DNA of 64,000 nt from Marinicella meishanensis (GTDB lineage Bacteria; Pseudomonadota; Gammaproteobacteria; Xanthomonadales; Marinicellaceae): contig NZ_JAIOUV010000009.1 of assembly GCF_019931145.1 (NCBI RefSeq), positions 151,965 through 215,964 on the forward strand. The letters run 5' to 3'. The notes beneath the pieces were generated by a model. That model saw nothing but the letters and a program-made list of their open reading frames with translations. It made no database searches and was not told the origin of the DNA. Position 1 is the first letter of the stretch. Each line of letters opens with the position of its first letter. This document shows positions 1-7,867 of this stretch, piece after piece. The position numbers were made by a program, and so were the translations under genes.

Positions 1-520
1 ATTTTTCCATTTTAAAGCAAACCCATGCATGTACATTCATCAAGGACAACTGTTGCTCTTCTGAAAATTGCAATTGAGAAAGCTGCTCTTTGATATGAGA
101 ATTGGTAATGCCTTTATTGCCGTTCAGGGTTTCGTGGTACCAAAGCTGAGAAATGGTTTGTTGCAACTGAAAGTAAGAAATTTCATGAAGATTGTCTGAA
201 TAAAAATGCAATTCCTTCAACTCGAATTGACGTTTGATATTGTATTTTGGCTTGATCCAGATCGTGTAAACACTCATATCCTGATCACCCCTTAGTACGA
301 GGTATTCTTCACCACCTCTTTCTTGCGGGCCATTCTGTACCTGATCAATTACACCATTCTTTTCTACTTTGATGTCATAGTCCAAGGCGTTATTCGATAG
401 TTTTACCAACAAAATTTTGTGCTTTTCGACTTCAAAATCTTTGTAGTGTTGCCAAATTACTTGGCTGTTTACAGCACACGAAAAAAATAACATCGCAGTA
501 AATGCTGAAAAATAGCCCAT
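1..520 (-). CDS. Secreted protein of unknown function, N-terminal part only
   Basis: The reading frame starts at ATG 520-518 and is still open at the left edge, so only about 173 residues are visible. The start, MGYFSAFTAMLFFSCAVNSQ, looks like a signal peptide; a lipoprotein Cys at residue 15 is possible but the lipobox is poor. The following 150 residues are charged and rich in Lys, Glu and Gln, with no motif I recognise. It begins 4 bases after the stop codon of the upstream 185-residue gene, so it is very likely the last visible member of the sigma-factor/peroxidase operon. Proteins in such ECF loci are often large repeat or CHAT-type proteins, but nothing here proves that. The AT-rich composition matches its two upstream neighbours. 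Confidence 0.7.
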   Translation of the reverse strand, partial: MGYFSAFTAMLFFSCAVNSQVIWQHYKDFEVEKHKILLVKLSNNALDYDIKVEKNGVIDQVQNGPQERGGEEYLVLRGDQDMSVYTIWIKPKYNIKRQFELKELHFYSDNLHEISYFQLQQTISQLWYHETLNGNKGITNSHIKEQLSQLQFSEEQQLSLMNVHAWVCFKMEK

Positions 521-524
521 TTAA

Positions 525-1082
525 CTAATCTACCGGGTTATCTATCCACTCCCAAGTGGTTCTGGCTCTTCTGGCTTGGACTATTTTGGCTAATTCTAAC
601 AACTCAGAATCTGATTCTGGGTTACTTATTCGATCCCCCTTCTCAATTGCCTCATTAATCAGAATGATGTTATCAACGGCTTTCTGATCGGTTTTTTTCC
701 AAAACAATTCATCCACAAAAATCATGATCTGATTACCCTCTTTATCCAATTGTGGGACGCCATCGACGATGTGTTCTTCAATAGTTATATTCCAATCTGT
801 TAGCTTCCATGCATTAAAGAAAAACTTTTCAGGTGATGCTTCCAATCTATCCTCACTTGAGTTGTATCTAAACTTAACCTTTTCTACCTTCTCTTTGATG
901 TATTCTGACCATGCATCATTAACATACATCTTGATATACTTATTTCCATTATCGTCAACCTGAAGGACATTCTGCGCTCCATAAGTACCATCAGGCTTAG
1001 GGTGATAAGAAATCAATTCACCTTCATTGCAAGTGTAACTAACACATACTCCGTACTCTGATTCAAACTTCTCTATCGTCAT
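525..1082 (-). CDS. Hypothetical protein, 185 aa, third cargo gene of the ECF locus
   Basis: I do not recognise this protein. It is acidic, has no signal peptide or membrane segment and contains few hydrophobic stretches, so it is probably cytoplasmic. The N-terminus (MTIEKFESEYGVCVSYTCNEG) has two Cys residues at about 13 and 18. The gene starts 17 bases after the peroxidase stop and ends 4 bases before the next start, which supports one transcript. An AGGAGG-like stretch just upstream of the ATG (in the gap after the peroxidase stop) is a strong ribosome site. Its composition is AT-rich like the peroxidase gene, unlike the sigma gene. A role linked to the peroxidase (substrate or partner) is only inferred from position. 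Confidence 0.75.
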   Translation of the reverse strand: MTIEKFESEYGVCVSYTCNEGELISYHPKPDGTYGAQNVLQVDDNGNKYIKMYVNDAWSEYIKEKVEKVKFRYNSSEDRLEASPEKFFFNAWKLTDWNITIEEHIVDGVPQLDKEGNQIMIFVDELFWKKTDQKAVDNIILINEAIEKGDRISNPESDSELLELAKIVQARRARTTWEWIDNPVD

Positions 1083-1099
1083 GATTCCTCCTGTAATAA

Positions 1100-2572
1100 T
1101 TAATCTTTATAGTTTTCATAAAATGTAATCACATCCATCATTGTGAATCGCTTATATTTCAATAATAGTTCTTTAAATGGATTATGAGAATTTAGTAAAT
1201 CTAATTTGATTTTATTTGAACTACTCAAATCGCCCACCTGATCTTTTTTAATCCTTCTCATTGTGTTCAATTGAGCTTCTAAAGGTATGATCAAATTTTG
1301 ATTTTGCGTTTTAGCTTTTAGCACTGATATTGGCGCAAATTTAATTCCTTGGTATATAACTTCAGCAACGACAATACTGCCCAATTTTCCTAATTTATGG
1401 CCTTTATTGTGTTCTTTTGCCTCTAATAATATATACAGCCACAAAGGCAAATCTTTGACACATGGAATGGCCTTTTCAAATGGATTAGATTTAGGTGCTA
1501 AGTAATATTTATCATTCAAGCTTTTCAAACTTTTAAACGGTTCAATGTTTTCTTTAATGTGTTGAATCAAACTCCAGCCACTTGGTAACTGAGCTATTTC
1601 TGCTGCCATTAAATTCAGTTCAATGATCGATTTAACTTGCGAACTGCCATCATCAAATATACCTCTTAATGACTTCATGACATCCACAATTTCTAAGTCA
1701 ATCTTAAAAGCAGGTTGATCCTTGGCATTTATTCCAAAAAAAAAGTTCCAGTCGATTTCATGTTTTTTTGTAATGTGATTACCATGGTCATTTGATTGAG
1801 TTAATAGATCTACTAAGTTAAATGTATTTGTCTTATTTAACTTATATTCACCTCTGATTAAGCTGTGCCCGAAACGAAAAACGGCATGAGAAAATTCTTT
1901 AGGAATAAAAGTATCATCAAGAGAATTTAATATATAAGGTCCAGTTTTGAATTCGTGGTGATTGGTACCAAATGAATAAAGTTGGAAAATTTCATCATCC
2001 AATACTTCATACAAAAAGTCATCTAGTACCACTTGTTGAAATATTTTGATGACGATGGATTTAGTTAATTCAAAAATCGTTTCCTCTTCAACTCGTCTAT
2101 ATGGTGGGAAAATACTGAAATATTTTTTAAAAATTGTGTTATGCAGCTTCTGCCAAAACAGATGAAATTGAGAGATAATAATGTTTTCTGCATTTCTGAT
2201 TTCTGGAATAATTACCCGACCATTTTTTCTAAACAAGTCGAACCTATCATTCTGAGCTACACACTCTGGACCCAAAATAAATAAGCCACCGGCAAAAATT
2301 TTCTCACCTTGAGCGGTTGAGTCCATTCCATCATCACCATATACACTGTTTAACATCAAGAGCGGACTTATATTTTCTCTAGAATGACTGGAAGAAGTAG
2401 TATTTGGGACAATGTCATGAGATATAAATTGTCCTAGATAAGTGAACCCAGGGAGTATACTTGAGGCAGCTGCAGGTTCATTAGACATGGCCTCTGTGAT
2501 GAGTCTAATTTGGCTCACACTTAACCCGTTGTATTGATACTTGAACTCAGGAAACATTGATCTCAAATCCAT
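1100..2572 (-). CDS. Animal-type haem peroxidase (An_peroxidase superfamily)
   Basis: This 490-residue protein carries the hallmarks of the peroxidase-cyclooxygenase superfamily. These are QFISHD with the candidate distal His52 and Gln48, LNSVYG at 75-79, the catalytic Arg/Glu pair in IRNAEN (Arg126, Glu129), the helix ending in KLHN (about 142-145), and FRFGHS with the candidate proximal haem ligand His236. Members use hydrogen peroxide to oxidise halides or organic substrates, and bacterial members include fatty-acid oxygenases and peroxidases. I see no signal peptide, so it is likely cytoplasmic or exported by a non-Sec route. It is shorter than vertebrate enzymes but covers the catalytic core. 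AGAGGTATTTATG gives a good ribosome site. It lies 22 bases downstream of the anti-sigma-like gene, so the ECF factor probably controls it. Confidence 0.85.
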   Translation of the reverse strand: MDLRSMFPEFKYQYNGLSVSQIRLITEAMSNEPAAASSILPGFTYLGQFISHDIVPNTTSSSHSRENISPLLMLNSVYGDDGMDSTAQGEKIFAGGLFILGPECVAQNDRFDLFRKNGRVIIPEIRNAENIIISQFHLFWQKLHNTIFKKYFSIFPPYRRVEEETIFELTKSIVIKIFQQVVLDDFLYEVLDDEIFQLYSFGTNHHEFKTGPYILNSLDDTFIPKEFSHAVFRFGHSLIRGEYKLNKTNTFNLVDLLTQSNDHGNHITKKHEIDWNFFFGINAKDQPAFKIDLEIVDVMKSLRGIFDDGSSQVKSIIELNLMAAEIAQLPSGWSLIQHIKENIEPFKSLKSLNDKYYLAPKSNPFEKAIPCVKDLPLWLYILLEAKEHNKGHKLGKLGSIVVAEVIYQGIKFAPISVLKAKTQNQNLIIPLEAQLNTMRRIKKDQVGDLSSSNKIKLDLLNSHNPFKELLLKYKRFTMMDVITFYENYKD

Positions 2573-2594
2573 AAATACCTCTGCTAATTATTCT

Positions 2595-3188
2595 CTATTC
2601 ACTTCTTATTTCTAATTCATAAATAATCTGCCTTGTATTTGTGTTGCCAGTAACCGAAACCTCCCACAGGCCTGTCTCTACTTGATTCGAAGATAATTTA
2701 ACTATGATGTCTAATCTTTCGTTGGGCCTGAGATTAAAAAATTGAAAACTTTTGTTTTTTTCTGGGTTATTGACTGTCATCTGGTAGATATCATCAGTCA
2801 AAACTCCAAATCTTAAGATCAGATCTTGATCAGGATTAATTTGATATGACATGATGTTTTCGGCTCCCCTCATGTTGTCGAGATCAATGAAAGTAAGGGA
2901 ATCATTCACAAAGTACTTACCAAATATTAACTGCGACATGAAAATTGCTGCCAACACATAAGCAATGCCATTCAAAAACTTCGACATAATGTTGACTTGG
3001 GGCTCAACATTGAATTCATGATTTTCAGAAGTTCCCACCCCTACCTGCATCAACAAGTCCAGCTCGAGATCTGCCAAAGCCTCCGGGTGGTCGGCGAGCC
3101 ACAGTTCGAGTTGGGTTTCGTCGTCGGGGGACAGTTTGTTTTGGAGGTAGTGGCGCAGCATGGTCTTGTCTGGTTGGAATTCGCTCAT
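2595..3188 (-). CDS. Single-pass membrane protein, probable anti-sigma factor of the ECF locus
   Basis: The start chosen is ATG 3188, whose ATGA overlaps the sigma-factor stop; longer in-frame starts at 3242 would lie inside the sigma gene. The 197-residue product has an N-terminal helical region (MSEFQPDKTMLRHYLQNKLS, then DDETQLELWLADHPEALADLE) resembling the cytoplasmic part of anti-sigma factors. It lacks the HxxxCxxC zinc ligands. One hydrophobic segment follows at about 69-90, then a roughly 105-residue beta-rich exterior domain. Coupling to the ECF gene makes it the obvious regulator. Base composition changes sharply inside the gene: the 5' third is GC-rich like the sigma gene, the rest is AT-rich like the cargo. 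Anti-sigma activity is inferred from layout and topology. Confidence 0.7.
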   Translation of the reverse strand: MSEFQPDKTMLRHYLQNKLSPDDETQLELWLADHPEALADLELDLLMQVGVGTSENHEFNVEPQVNIMSKFLNGIAYVLAAIFMSQLIFGKYFVNDSLTFIDLDNMRGAENIMSYQINPDQDLILRFGVLTDDIYQMTVNNPEKNKSFQFFNLRPNERLDIIVKLSSNQVETGLWEVSVTGNTNTRQIIYELEIRSE

Positions 3189-3913
3189 ACAGCCAGGACC
3201 TCTCGTTGTGGGTGGCACCAGGCAATCAAGGCGTGGATCCATTTGGAGACCAGTTTGGGGCCTTTGTTGCTGGTTTTCACCGTGCTGAATGGTTTGGATT
3301 GCTGGGGGCGCTTGCCCACGTCGTCATGATCTTGGTGTTTTTGCATCAGTTCCTTGAGCCGTTGTTTGGCCCGGTACAGCACGCGATCGAAATGGGCGCT
3401 GGACAGGTCCAGGGTTTCGCAGATGTCGGGTTTGTCGCGGTCTTCGAAGTAGAATTGGGTGAGGATCTGGCGGTCCCGTTCGGTGGGTAGTTCAGTCATG
3501 ACTTGTTTGACCAGCTTGATGCCCTCATCCCATTCGAGGCTGGACAGCACATCGCTGCGGGCATCGGCAAACACTTCAAGGCTGTCCTGATCCACGGCAG
3601 AGGCGTATTTTTTGTCTTTGCGCAGGTATTCGTAGCCGATGTTGATGGCGGTGGTGCGCAGGAAAGCGCGGATGGTGTCGGGGTTGCTGACTTGCCCTTG
3701 TTGCAGCTTGGTGATCACCACCAGAAAAGAATCCTGGACGATGTCTTCATGGCCGGAAACCCGGGCAAACTTTTTCCGCACGATGAACAACAACCAGCGG
3801 TAATGTAAATTGACAAATTGGCTGCTGGATTGTTGATCTCCAGCCATGATTCCACGGGCCAACTCGCCGGCTTTTTTGGATAAATTTTCTGCTTCAGTGT
3901 TTTGATCGGTCAA
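3185..3913 (-). CDS. ECF-type RNA polymerase sigma-70 factor with C-terminal extension
   Basis: This 242-residue protein has a sigma-70 region 2 (LHYRWLLFIVRKKF, then GHEDIVQDSFLVV with the typical 'DIVQDxFL' core). Its region 4 (LPTERDRQILTQFYFEDRDKPDICETLDLSSAHFDRVLYRAKQRLKELM) ends near residue 192. A further 50 residues, basic and ending WIHALIAWCHPQREVLAV, extend beyond the usual ECF end; the function of this tail is unknown. The start is TTG 3913, preceded by AAAGGGG seven bases upstream; no ATG is available before region 2. It overlaps the next gene by ATGA and heads the cassette with the anti-sigma-like gene and peroxidase. It probably recruits RNA polymerase to its own AT-rich promoter region (3914-4119) and to other targets. 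Confidence 0.9.
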   Translation of the reverse strand: MTDQNTEAENLSKKAGELARGIMAGDQQSSSQFVNLHYRWLLFIVRKKFARVSGHEDIVQDSFLVVITKLQQGQVSNPDTIRAFLRTTAINIGYEYLRKDKKYASAVDQDSLEVFADARSDVLSSLEWDEGIKLVKQVMTELPTERDRQILTQFYFEDRDKPDICETLDLSSAHFDRVLYRAKQRLKELMQKHQDHDDVGKRPQQSKPFSTVKTSNKGPKLVSKWIHALIAWCHPQREVLAV

Positions 3914-4119
3914 GGCACACCCCTTTCTCGGCTTTTATTATTGTCAAAACATTCATACTTTTCGATCACATATATTTGTCATTTAAGGTGAATATTTTTA
4001 TACATAATATATCATGATCAAGCATTTGTCTGCTTGAAACGTGACATGGCTAAGTCAGAGAAGTGTCACCAGTCTCGCTGATCTCTCAGCAAAACAACAA
4101 AAAAATGAATGGCGCCGGG

Positions 4120-4815
4120 TCAGGTGATTTGCTTGAAGAAATCTGGCACCAATTCGCTGGCCGGTCCTTGCCTGGACTCTTTGAATTGGGAATGTTGGTC
4201 GCTGGGTTCGAGGTTGAGTTCCACCGTATGGGCACCGGCCTGATTGGCCATTTCAACGAAGCCAGCAGCAGGATACACCGTGCCCGAGGTACCGATGGAG
4301 ACAAACAAATCGCAACGCAATAAGGCCCGCATGATGTCATCCATGTGCAGGGGCATTTCACCAAACCACACGATGTGGGGGCGCACTGTACCTGTTCGCT
4401 GGCAATGCTGACACACCGAATCGGTGTGCAGATCCTGGTCATGAATCGACACTTGGTGACATTGCACACAGCGAATTTTCAACAACTCACCATGCATGTG
4501 CAGCAACTGTTCGCTGCCCGCCCGTTCATGCAGGTCATCGACGTTTTGGGTGATCAGCATGAATGAGGCGAATTGAGACTCCGCTTGGGCCAATGCTTGG
4601 TGGGCTGCATTGGGTTGAACGGTGGACAAAGCAGCTCGGCGCATGTTGTAAAAGCGGTGGACCAAAGTCGGATCACGGTCAAAGGCTTCAGGCGTGGCCA
4701 CGTCTTCCACCCGGTGGCTGTCCCACAGGCCGTTGTTGTCCCGAAAAGTCGACAGTCCTGATTCGGCCGAAATGCCAGCACCGGTCAAAACCACCACATG
4801 TTGAAATGATTTCAT
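4120..4815 (-). CDS. cobB: NAD-dependent protein deacylase, sirtuin class III (CobB-like)
   Basis: The protein (231 aa) removes acyl groups from lysines using NAD. Visible motifs are the NAD-binding GAGIS at 12-16, [12 protein letters not shown] at 89-100 and the catalytic His108 in HMHG. A zinc knuckle is formed by Cys116/Cys119 and Cys135/Cys138. The YNMR signature (Tyr56, Arg59) matches the Tyr-x-x-Arg pair that binds acidic acyl groups in SIRT5 and E. coli CobB, so desuccinylase or demalonylase activity is expected beside deacetylation. Length is typical for bacterial sirtuins without an N-terminal extension. It stands alone: the sigma gene downstream is 200 bases away and the small gene upstream is on the same strand across a 136-base gap. 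Confidence 0.93.
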   Translation of the reverse strand: MKSFQHVVVLTGAGISAESGLSTFRDNNGLWDSHRVEDVATPEAFDRDPTLVHRFYNMRRAALSTVQPNAAHQALAQAESQFASFMLITQNVDDLHERAGSEQLLHMHGELLKIRCVQCHQVSIHDQDLHTDSVCQHCQRTGTVRPHIVWFGEMPLHMDDIMRALLRCDLFVSIGTSGTVYPAAGFVEMANQAGAHTVELNLEPSDQHSQFKESRQGPASELVPDFFKQIT

Positions 4816-4951
4816 GCTTGGTCGTTGGGTAGTTGAAAGTCTAGATTATCCCATATCCTTGGGGAAAAGAGGCCAGAACACCGAACCGCAGGGGGAAAGC
4901 AGTCCGGCTTCTGCGGCCAACATGGATCTGTTGACCGTGGGTTGACGAGGC

Positions 4952-5158
4952 TTAAGCGGCCCCGTTCAAGGCTTTGAGCTTGGCCCGTTGGCGATTGATT
5001 TCATCCAACAATGCAGCATAGGCACCGGGTGCACTGGATTGTTTGAATGACGCCCTGATCAATTCCCGTTGCAGGGTTTTGATTTCAGTCATGATCTGTT
5101 TCTTTTCTTGTTCTTTGGTCAGGTGATCATTGACTGGGTCTAACAAAGTGTTTTTCAT
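4952..5158 (-). CDS. Small hypothetical protein, 68 aa, helical
   Basis: The start at ATG 5158 is preferred over an upstream ATG at 5206 because TTGAGGGCAAT places a ribosome site 6-9 bases before it. The product is highly charged and predicted helical. It includes KEQEKKQIMTEIKTLQRELI and ends in INRQRAKLKALNGAA, so a short coiled coil is plausible. No signal or membrane segment is seen and no family is recognised. It may be a structural or regulatory small protein. Two inverted repeats lie 90-190 bases upstream (5244-5276, 5283-5346) and could control it. Confidence 0.55.
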   Translation of the reverse strand: MKNTLLDPVNDHLTKEQEKKQIMTEIKTLQRELIRASFKQSSAPGAYAALLDEINRQRAKLKALNGAA

Positions 5159-5243
5159 ATTGCCCTCAAGTTGTGGTAAATAATTTACATTCCCAATTCT
5201 TGGCAAATACTATAAGGGAAAAAGCCTGAATTTTTGAGCGAAG

Positions 5244-5276
5244 ACCGTTCGTCATTTGGGCTTTCTGACGAACGGT
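5244..5276. repeat. Perfect 11-bp inverted repeat ACCGTTCGTCA/TGACGAACGGT
   Basis: The arms at 5244-5254 and 5266-5276 are perfectly complementary with an 11-base spacer. No T tract follows on either strand, so a classic terminator is unlikely. Position about 90 bases upstream of the 68-residue gene suggests an operator or a structured leader. Confidence 0.6.
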
Positions 5277-5282
5277 AACAAT

Positions 5283-5346
5283 TGCAAGATGAATGGTAAA
5301 AACACCCCATTATTTGCAAGTTTCTTTGCAAAATCATTCACTTGCA
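5283..5346. repeat. Imperfect inverted repeat TGCAAGATGAATG / CATTCACTTGCA
   Basis: The left arm at 5283-5295 pairs with 5335-5346 with one bulged A. The loop contains a further TTTGCAAG...TTTGCAAA direct repeat. Together with the neighbouring 11-bp repeat it makes this a strongly structured region. Function is unknown. Confidence 0.45.
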
Positions 5347-5578
5347 CCAGTATTTGTGTGTTTTGTTGTACATAATCCACTGGATTGGATACTGCCGCCA
5401 ATCAATTTGCCCGATAACAACCCGGGCGAATGGCAAAATTTAACCGCAACCTAATCCGATTAACCAAATGATTGAATGAAAGATTGATCTGCCACCCAAG
5501 CAAAGCCTTGAATGGCTTTACTTTTCACCCCCTGGAAACTAAAATACAGCCTCGAAAAAAATCCCTGAATCAACCCTT

Positions 5579-6202
5579 TTGACCACACCGCATTTACAAG
5601 TAAATCATGCCCAATGCCAACGTGCCGGGGAAGTTTTGTTTGCACCGGTGTCGTTGGCTCTGAAGCCGGGTGAACTGGCGGTCATAGCCGGTCCCAATGG
5701 CTCGGGCAAAACCACCTTGTTGGAGGCCCTGGCTGGATTAAGTCGCTTGACTGTGGGGGAACGGCAGTATGGCGCCGCTGAGCACCCCGATGACTGGTTG
5801 GCCAACAGCCATTACTTGGGTCATAAATTGGGCAACAAGGCCAATTTAACCTGTGCTGAAAATCTGGCTTTTGTGGCGCAGATGAATCAAGTGACCTGTC
5901 CCCAGCAAGACATCGAAGCGGCTTTGGAACAAGCCGGACTGGCTGGACATGAATACCAGCATGCCAGTGACTTGTCGGCCGGGCAGAAAAAACGTTTGGC
6001 CTTAAGTCGCTTGTTGTTGTTGGGCAAAACCTATTGGCTGTTGGATGAGCCGTTTGTCAATTTGGATCATGCCGGTTGTGATTGGTTGTACGCCATCATC
6101 GAATGCCATGTACAACAAGGTGGCGCGGTGTTGCTCAGTGCCCACGACCAACAGCGCATCCATGACCTGGCCGATCACCACATCACCTTGCAACCCATTT
6201 GA
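5579..6202 (+). CDS. ccmA: Haem exporter ATP-binding protein CcmA
   Basis: CcmA is the cytoplasmic ATPase of the CcmABCD complex, which releases holo-CcmE for haem delivery in System I cytochrome c maturation. The 207-residue protein has Walker A GPNGSGKTT (about 37-45), the ABC signature LSAGQKKRLALSRLLL, Walker B YWLLDEPFVNLD and the switch His in LLSAHD. The start is TTG 5579, since no ATG occurs before the first beta strand. It is the first gene of ccmABCDEFGHI; ccmB follows after 10 bases. The length is standard. Confidence 0.96.
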   Translation: MTTPHLQVNHAQCQRAGEVLFAPVSLALKPGELAVIAGPNGSGKTTLLEALAGLSRLTVGERQYGAAEHPDDWLANSHYLGHKLGNKANLTCAENLAFVAQMNQVTCPQQDIEAALEQAGLAGHEYQHASDLSAGQKKRLALSRLLLLGKTYWLLDEPFVNLDHAGCDWLYAIIECHVQQGGAVLLSAHDQQRIHDLADHHITLQPI

Positions 6203-6212
6203 TGCTGAGGAG

Positions 6213-6878
6213 ATGATGCAGTTTTGGTCTTTGATGAAACGGGATGTGTTGGTGGCTTGGCGCAAGAAATCCAATTTGTATCAGCCCTTGGTGTTTCAGT
6301 TGTTGATCGTCACCATGTTCCCGCTGGGCCTGGGAGCCGGCGCCCAAACCCTGTCCAAAATCGCCCCTGCGGTGGTCTGGATTTTGGCCTTGCTCAGCAC
6401 CCTGATCACCTTGGAAAATATTTTCAAGGACGATTACGAAGACGGCAGTCTGGATGTGTATGTGCTGTCTGGCATGAGTTTGTCGCTGGCGGCTTTGAGC
6501 AAAGCCACGGCCCATTGGATCACCACTGGCATTCCGGTGGTCCTGTTCGCCCCGGTGATCGGCATGTTGCTGCATTTACCGGGCCATGCTTATGGCATTT
6601 TGATGTTGTCTTTGTTGTTGGCAACCCCCATATTCTCCTTGTTGGGAACCGTGGGATCGGCGCTGATCATGAACATCAAAAATGGTGGCATGTTACTCAG
6701 CGTGTTGGTCATGCCGTTGTTGGCACCGGTGCTGATCTTTGGCGCGGGTGCGGTGTTGGAAACCACTTTGGGCAACACCGCCATGAATCATTTGCTGTTG
6801 TTGTTGGGTTGTACCGTTTTGAGTGTGACCTTGGCACCGTTGGCCGCCGCTGCGGCGGTGAGAATCAACCTGGAGTGA
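6213..6878 (+). CDS. ccmB: Haem exporter membrane protein CcmB
   Basis: CcmB is the permease subunit paired with CcmA. The start MMQFWSLMKRDVLVAW at 6213 aligns with the usual CcmB N-terminus and follows GAGGAG directly; the second ATG (6216) is equally possible, and a much longer in-frame opening from 6045 would run inside ccmA and is rejected. About 221 residues with six hydrophobic segments are seen, including FQLLIVTMFPLGLG and the C-terminal hydrophobic LLLLLGCTVLSVTLAPLAAA. The gene lies between ccmA and ccmC in the usual order. Confidence 0.95.
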   Translation: MMQFWSLMKRDVLVAWRKKSNLYQPLVFQLLIVTMFPLGLGAGAQTLSKIAPAVVWILALLSTLITLENIFKDDYEDGSLDVYVLSGMSLSLAALSKATAHWITTGIPVVLFAPVIGMLLHLPGHAYGILMLSLLLATPIFSLLGTVGSALIMNIKNGGMLLSVLVMPLLAPVLIFGAGAVLETTLGNTAMNHLLLLLGCTVLSVTLAPLAAAAAVRINLE

Positions 6879-6887
6879 TGGATTGAT

Positions 6888-7664
6888 ATGAACCGAATCA
6901 TCAAGTTTTACCATGAATGTGGCTCACCTCCGAGCTTTTATCGCATCACCGGACATTGGCTGCGACCGATGTTTTGGTTGGCCTTGACCCTGTCCATTTA
7001 TGGTTTGATCGATGGTTTGTTTTTGGCCCCAGAAGATTACCAACAAGGCGATTCATATCGAATTATTTTTGTCCATGTGCCAGCGGCCTGGATGAGCCTG
7101 TTCATTTACGCCATCATCGGCATCGCCGGCATCATGACTTTTGTGTGGCGCATGAAAGTGGCCGAAGCGGTGATGATGGCCAGTGTGCCCATCGGTGCTT
7201 TGTTCACCGCGGTGACTTTGTTGACCGGCATGTTGTGGGGCAAACCCATGTGGGGCACTTATTGGGACTGGGATGCCCGCATGACCTCTGAGTTGATATT
7301 GCTGTTTTTATACATCGGCGTGTTTGGCATTTATGCCGCCTATGATGAAGATCCGCGCAAAGCGGCCCGTCTGGCCTCCCTGGTTGCCATCATTGGGCTG
7401 GTCAATTTACCGATCATCCGCTACTCGGTCGAATGGTGGACCAGCATCCACCAAGGCTCCTCCATTTCTTTGATGGAAGGTTCCACCGGCATCCGCGACT
7501 GGGACATGCTCAGACCGCTGTTGGTGATGGCCCTGGCCACCAAGTTTTATTTCATTTATTCAATGCTCAGTCGGGCCCGCATTTACCTGTTGAGAACCGA
7601 AAAACAGAAACAATGGGTGCAAAAAGCGGTGCTGGGCGCCCAGCCATCAGGAGGTGCGTCATGA
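6888..7664 (+). CDS. ccmC: Haem transporter/lyase subunit CcmC
   Basis: CcmC carries the tryptophan-rich WWD domain that presents haem to CcmE in the periplasm. Here the segment WGTYWDWDARMTSELIL is plain, flanked by conserved His residues in IFVHVPAAWMS and around EWWTSIHQG. Six membrane segments are visible in 258 residues, standard for the family. The gene ends in TCATGA, overlapping the ccmD start by four bases, so the two are translationally coupled. Confidence 0.97.
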   Translation: MNRIIKFYHECGSPPSFYRITGHWLRPMFWLALTLSIYGLIDGLFLAPEDYQQGDSYRIIFVHVPAAWMSLFIYAIIGIAGIMTFVWRMKVAEAVMMASVPIGALFTAVTLLTGMLWGKPMWGTYWDWDARMTSELILLFLYIGVFGIYAAYDEDPRKAARLASLVAIIGLVNLPIIRYSVEWWTSIHQGSSISLMEGSTGIRDWDMLRPLLVMALATKFYFIYSMLSRARIYLLRTEKQKQWVQKAVLGAQPSGGAS

Positions 7665-7867
7665 TGGAACTGTTTGACATGGGCAAGTATGATTTCTTTG
7701 TTTGGACCTCGATTGCTGTGTTCATTGTGGCTTTGTTGCTGGATGCCTTGAACATCAAAGCCCAGCGCACCCAGTTGCACCGGGCCATCCGGTCTGCAGC
7801 CCTCAAAAAGCGTGCCCGCCAAGCCCAAGCTGACAACCCACCCACCCAACGGAGTGATGACTCATGA
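7661..7867 (+). CDS. ccmD: Haem exporter small subunit CcmD
   Basis: This 68-residue protein has one membrane segment (FFVWTSIAVFIVALLLDAL, about 12-30) followed by a basic tail (AALKKRARQAQ), the pattern of CcmD. CcmD helps release holo-CcmE from CcmABC. It starts with MMELFDMGKYDFFVW, and its ATG overlaps the ccmC stop. Its own stop overlaps the ccmE ATG by four bases. The gene was found inside a longer open frame, whose upstream part is ccmC read in another frame. Confidence 0.93.
   Translation: MMELFDMGKYDFFVWTSIAVFIVALLLDALNIKAQRTQLHRAIRSAALKKRARQAQADNPPTQRSDDS

Larger units (their letters stand above)
5159..5578. other. 420-base non-coding stretch rich in inverted repeats
   Basis: No convincing gene lies between the small minus-strand gene and ccmA. 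The stretch holds at least three inverted repeats: 5244-5254/5266-5276, 5283-5295/5335-5346, and a nested pair around 5405-5440 with arms GCCCG/CGGGC inside AATTTGCC/GGCAAAATT. The copies of TTTGCAA near 5313 and 5325 form a direct repeat. The ccmA promoter and that of the small gene should lie here, but I cannot assign them. A structured RNA or a decayed mobile element are the alternatives. Confidence 0.5.

Noticed and set aside
4041..4069. GTGACA...TGTCAC dyad downstream of cobB as terminator
   Set aside because: Only six-base arms with a 17-base spacer and no T run.
6045..6212. Longer ccmB beginning inside ccmA
   Set aside because: The extra 56 codons are ccmA read in another frame; CcmB homologues begin at the MMQFW start preceded by GAGGAG.
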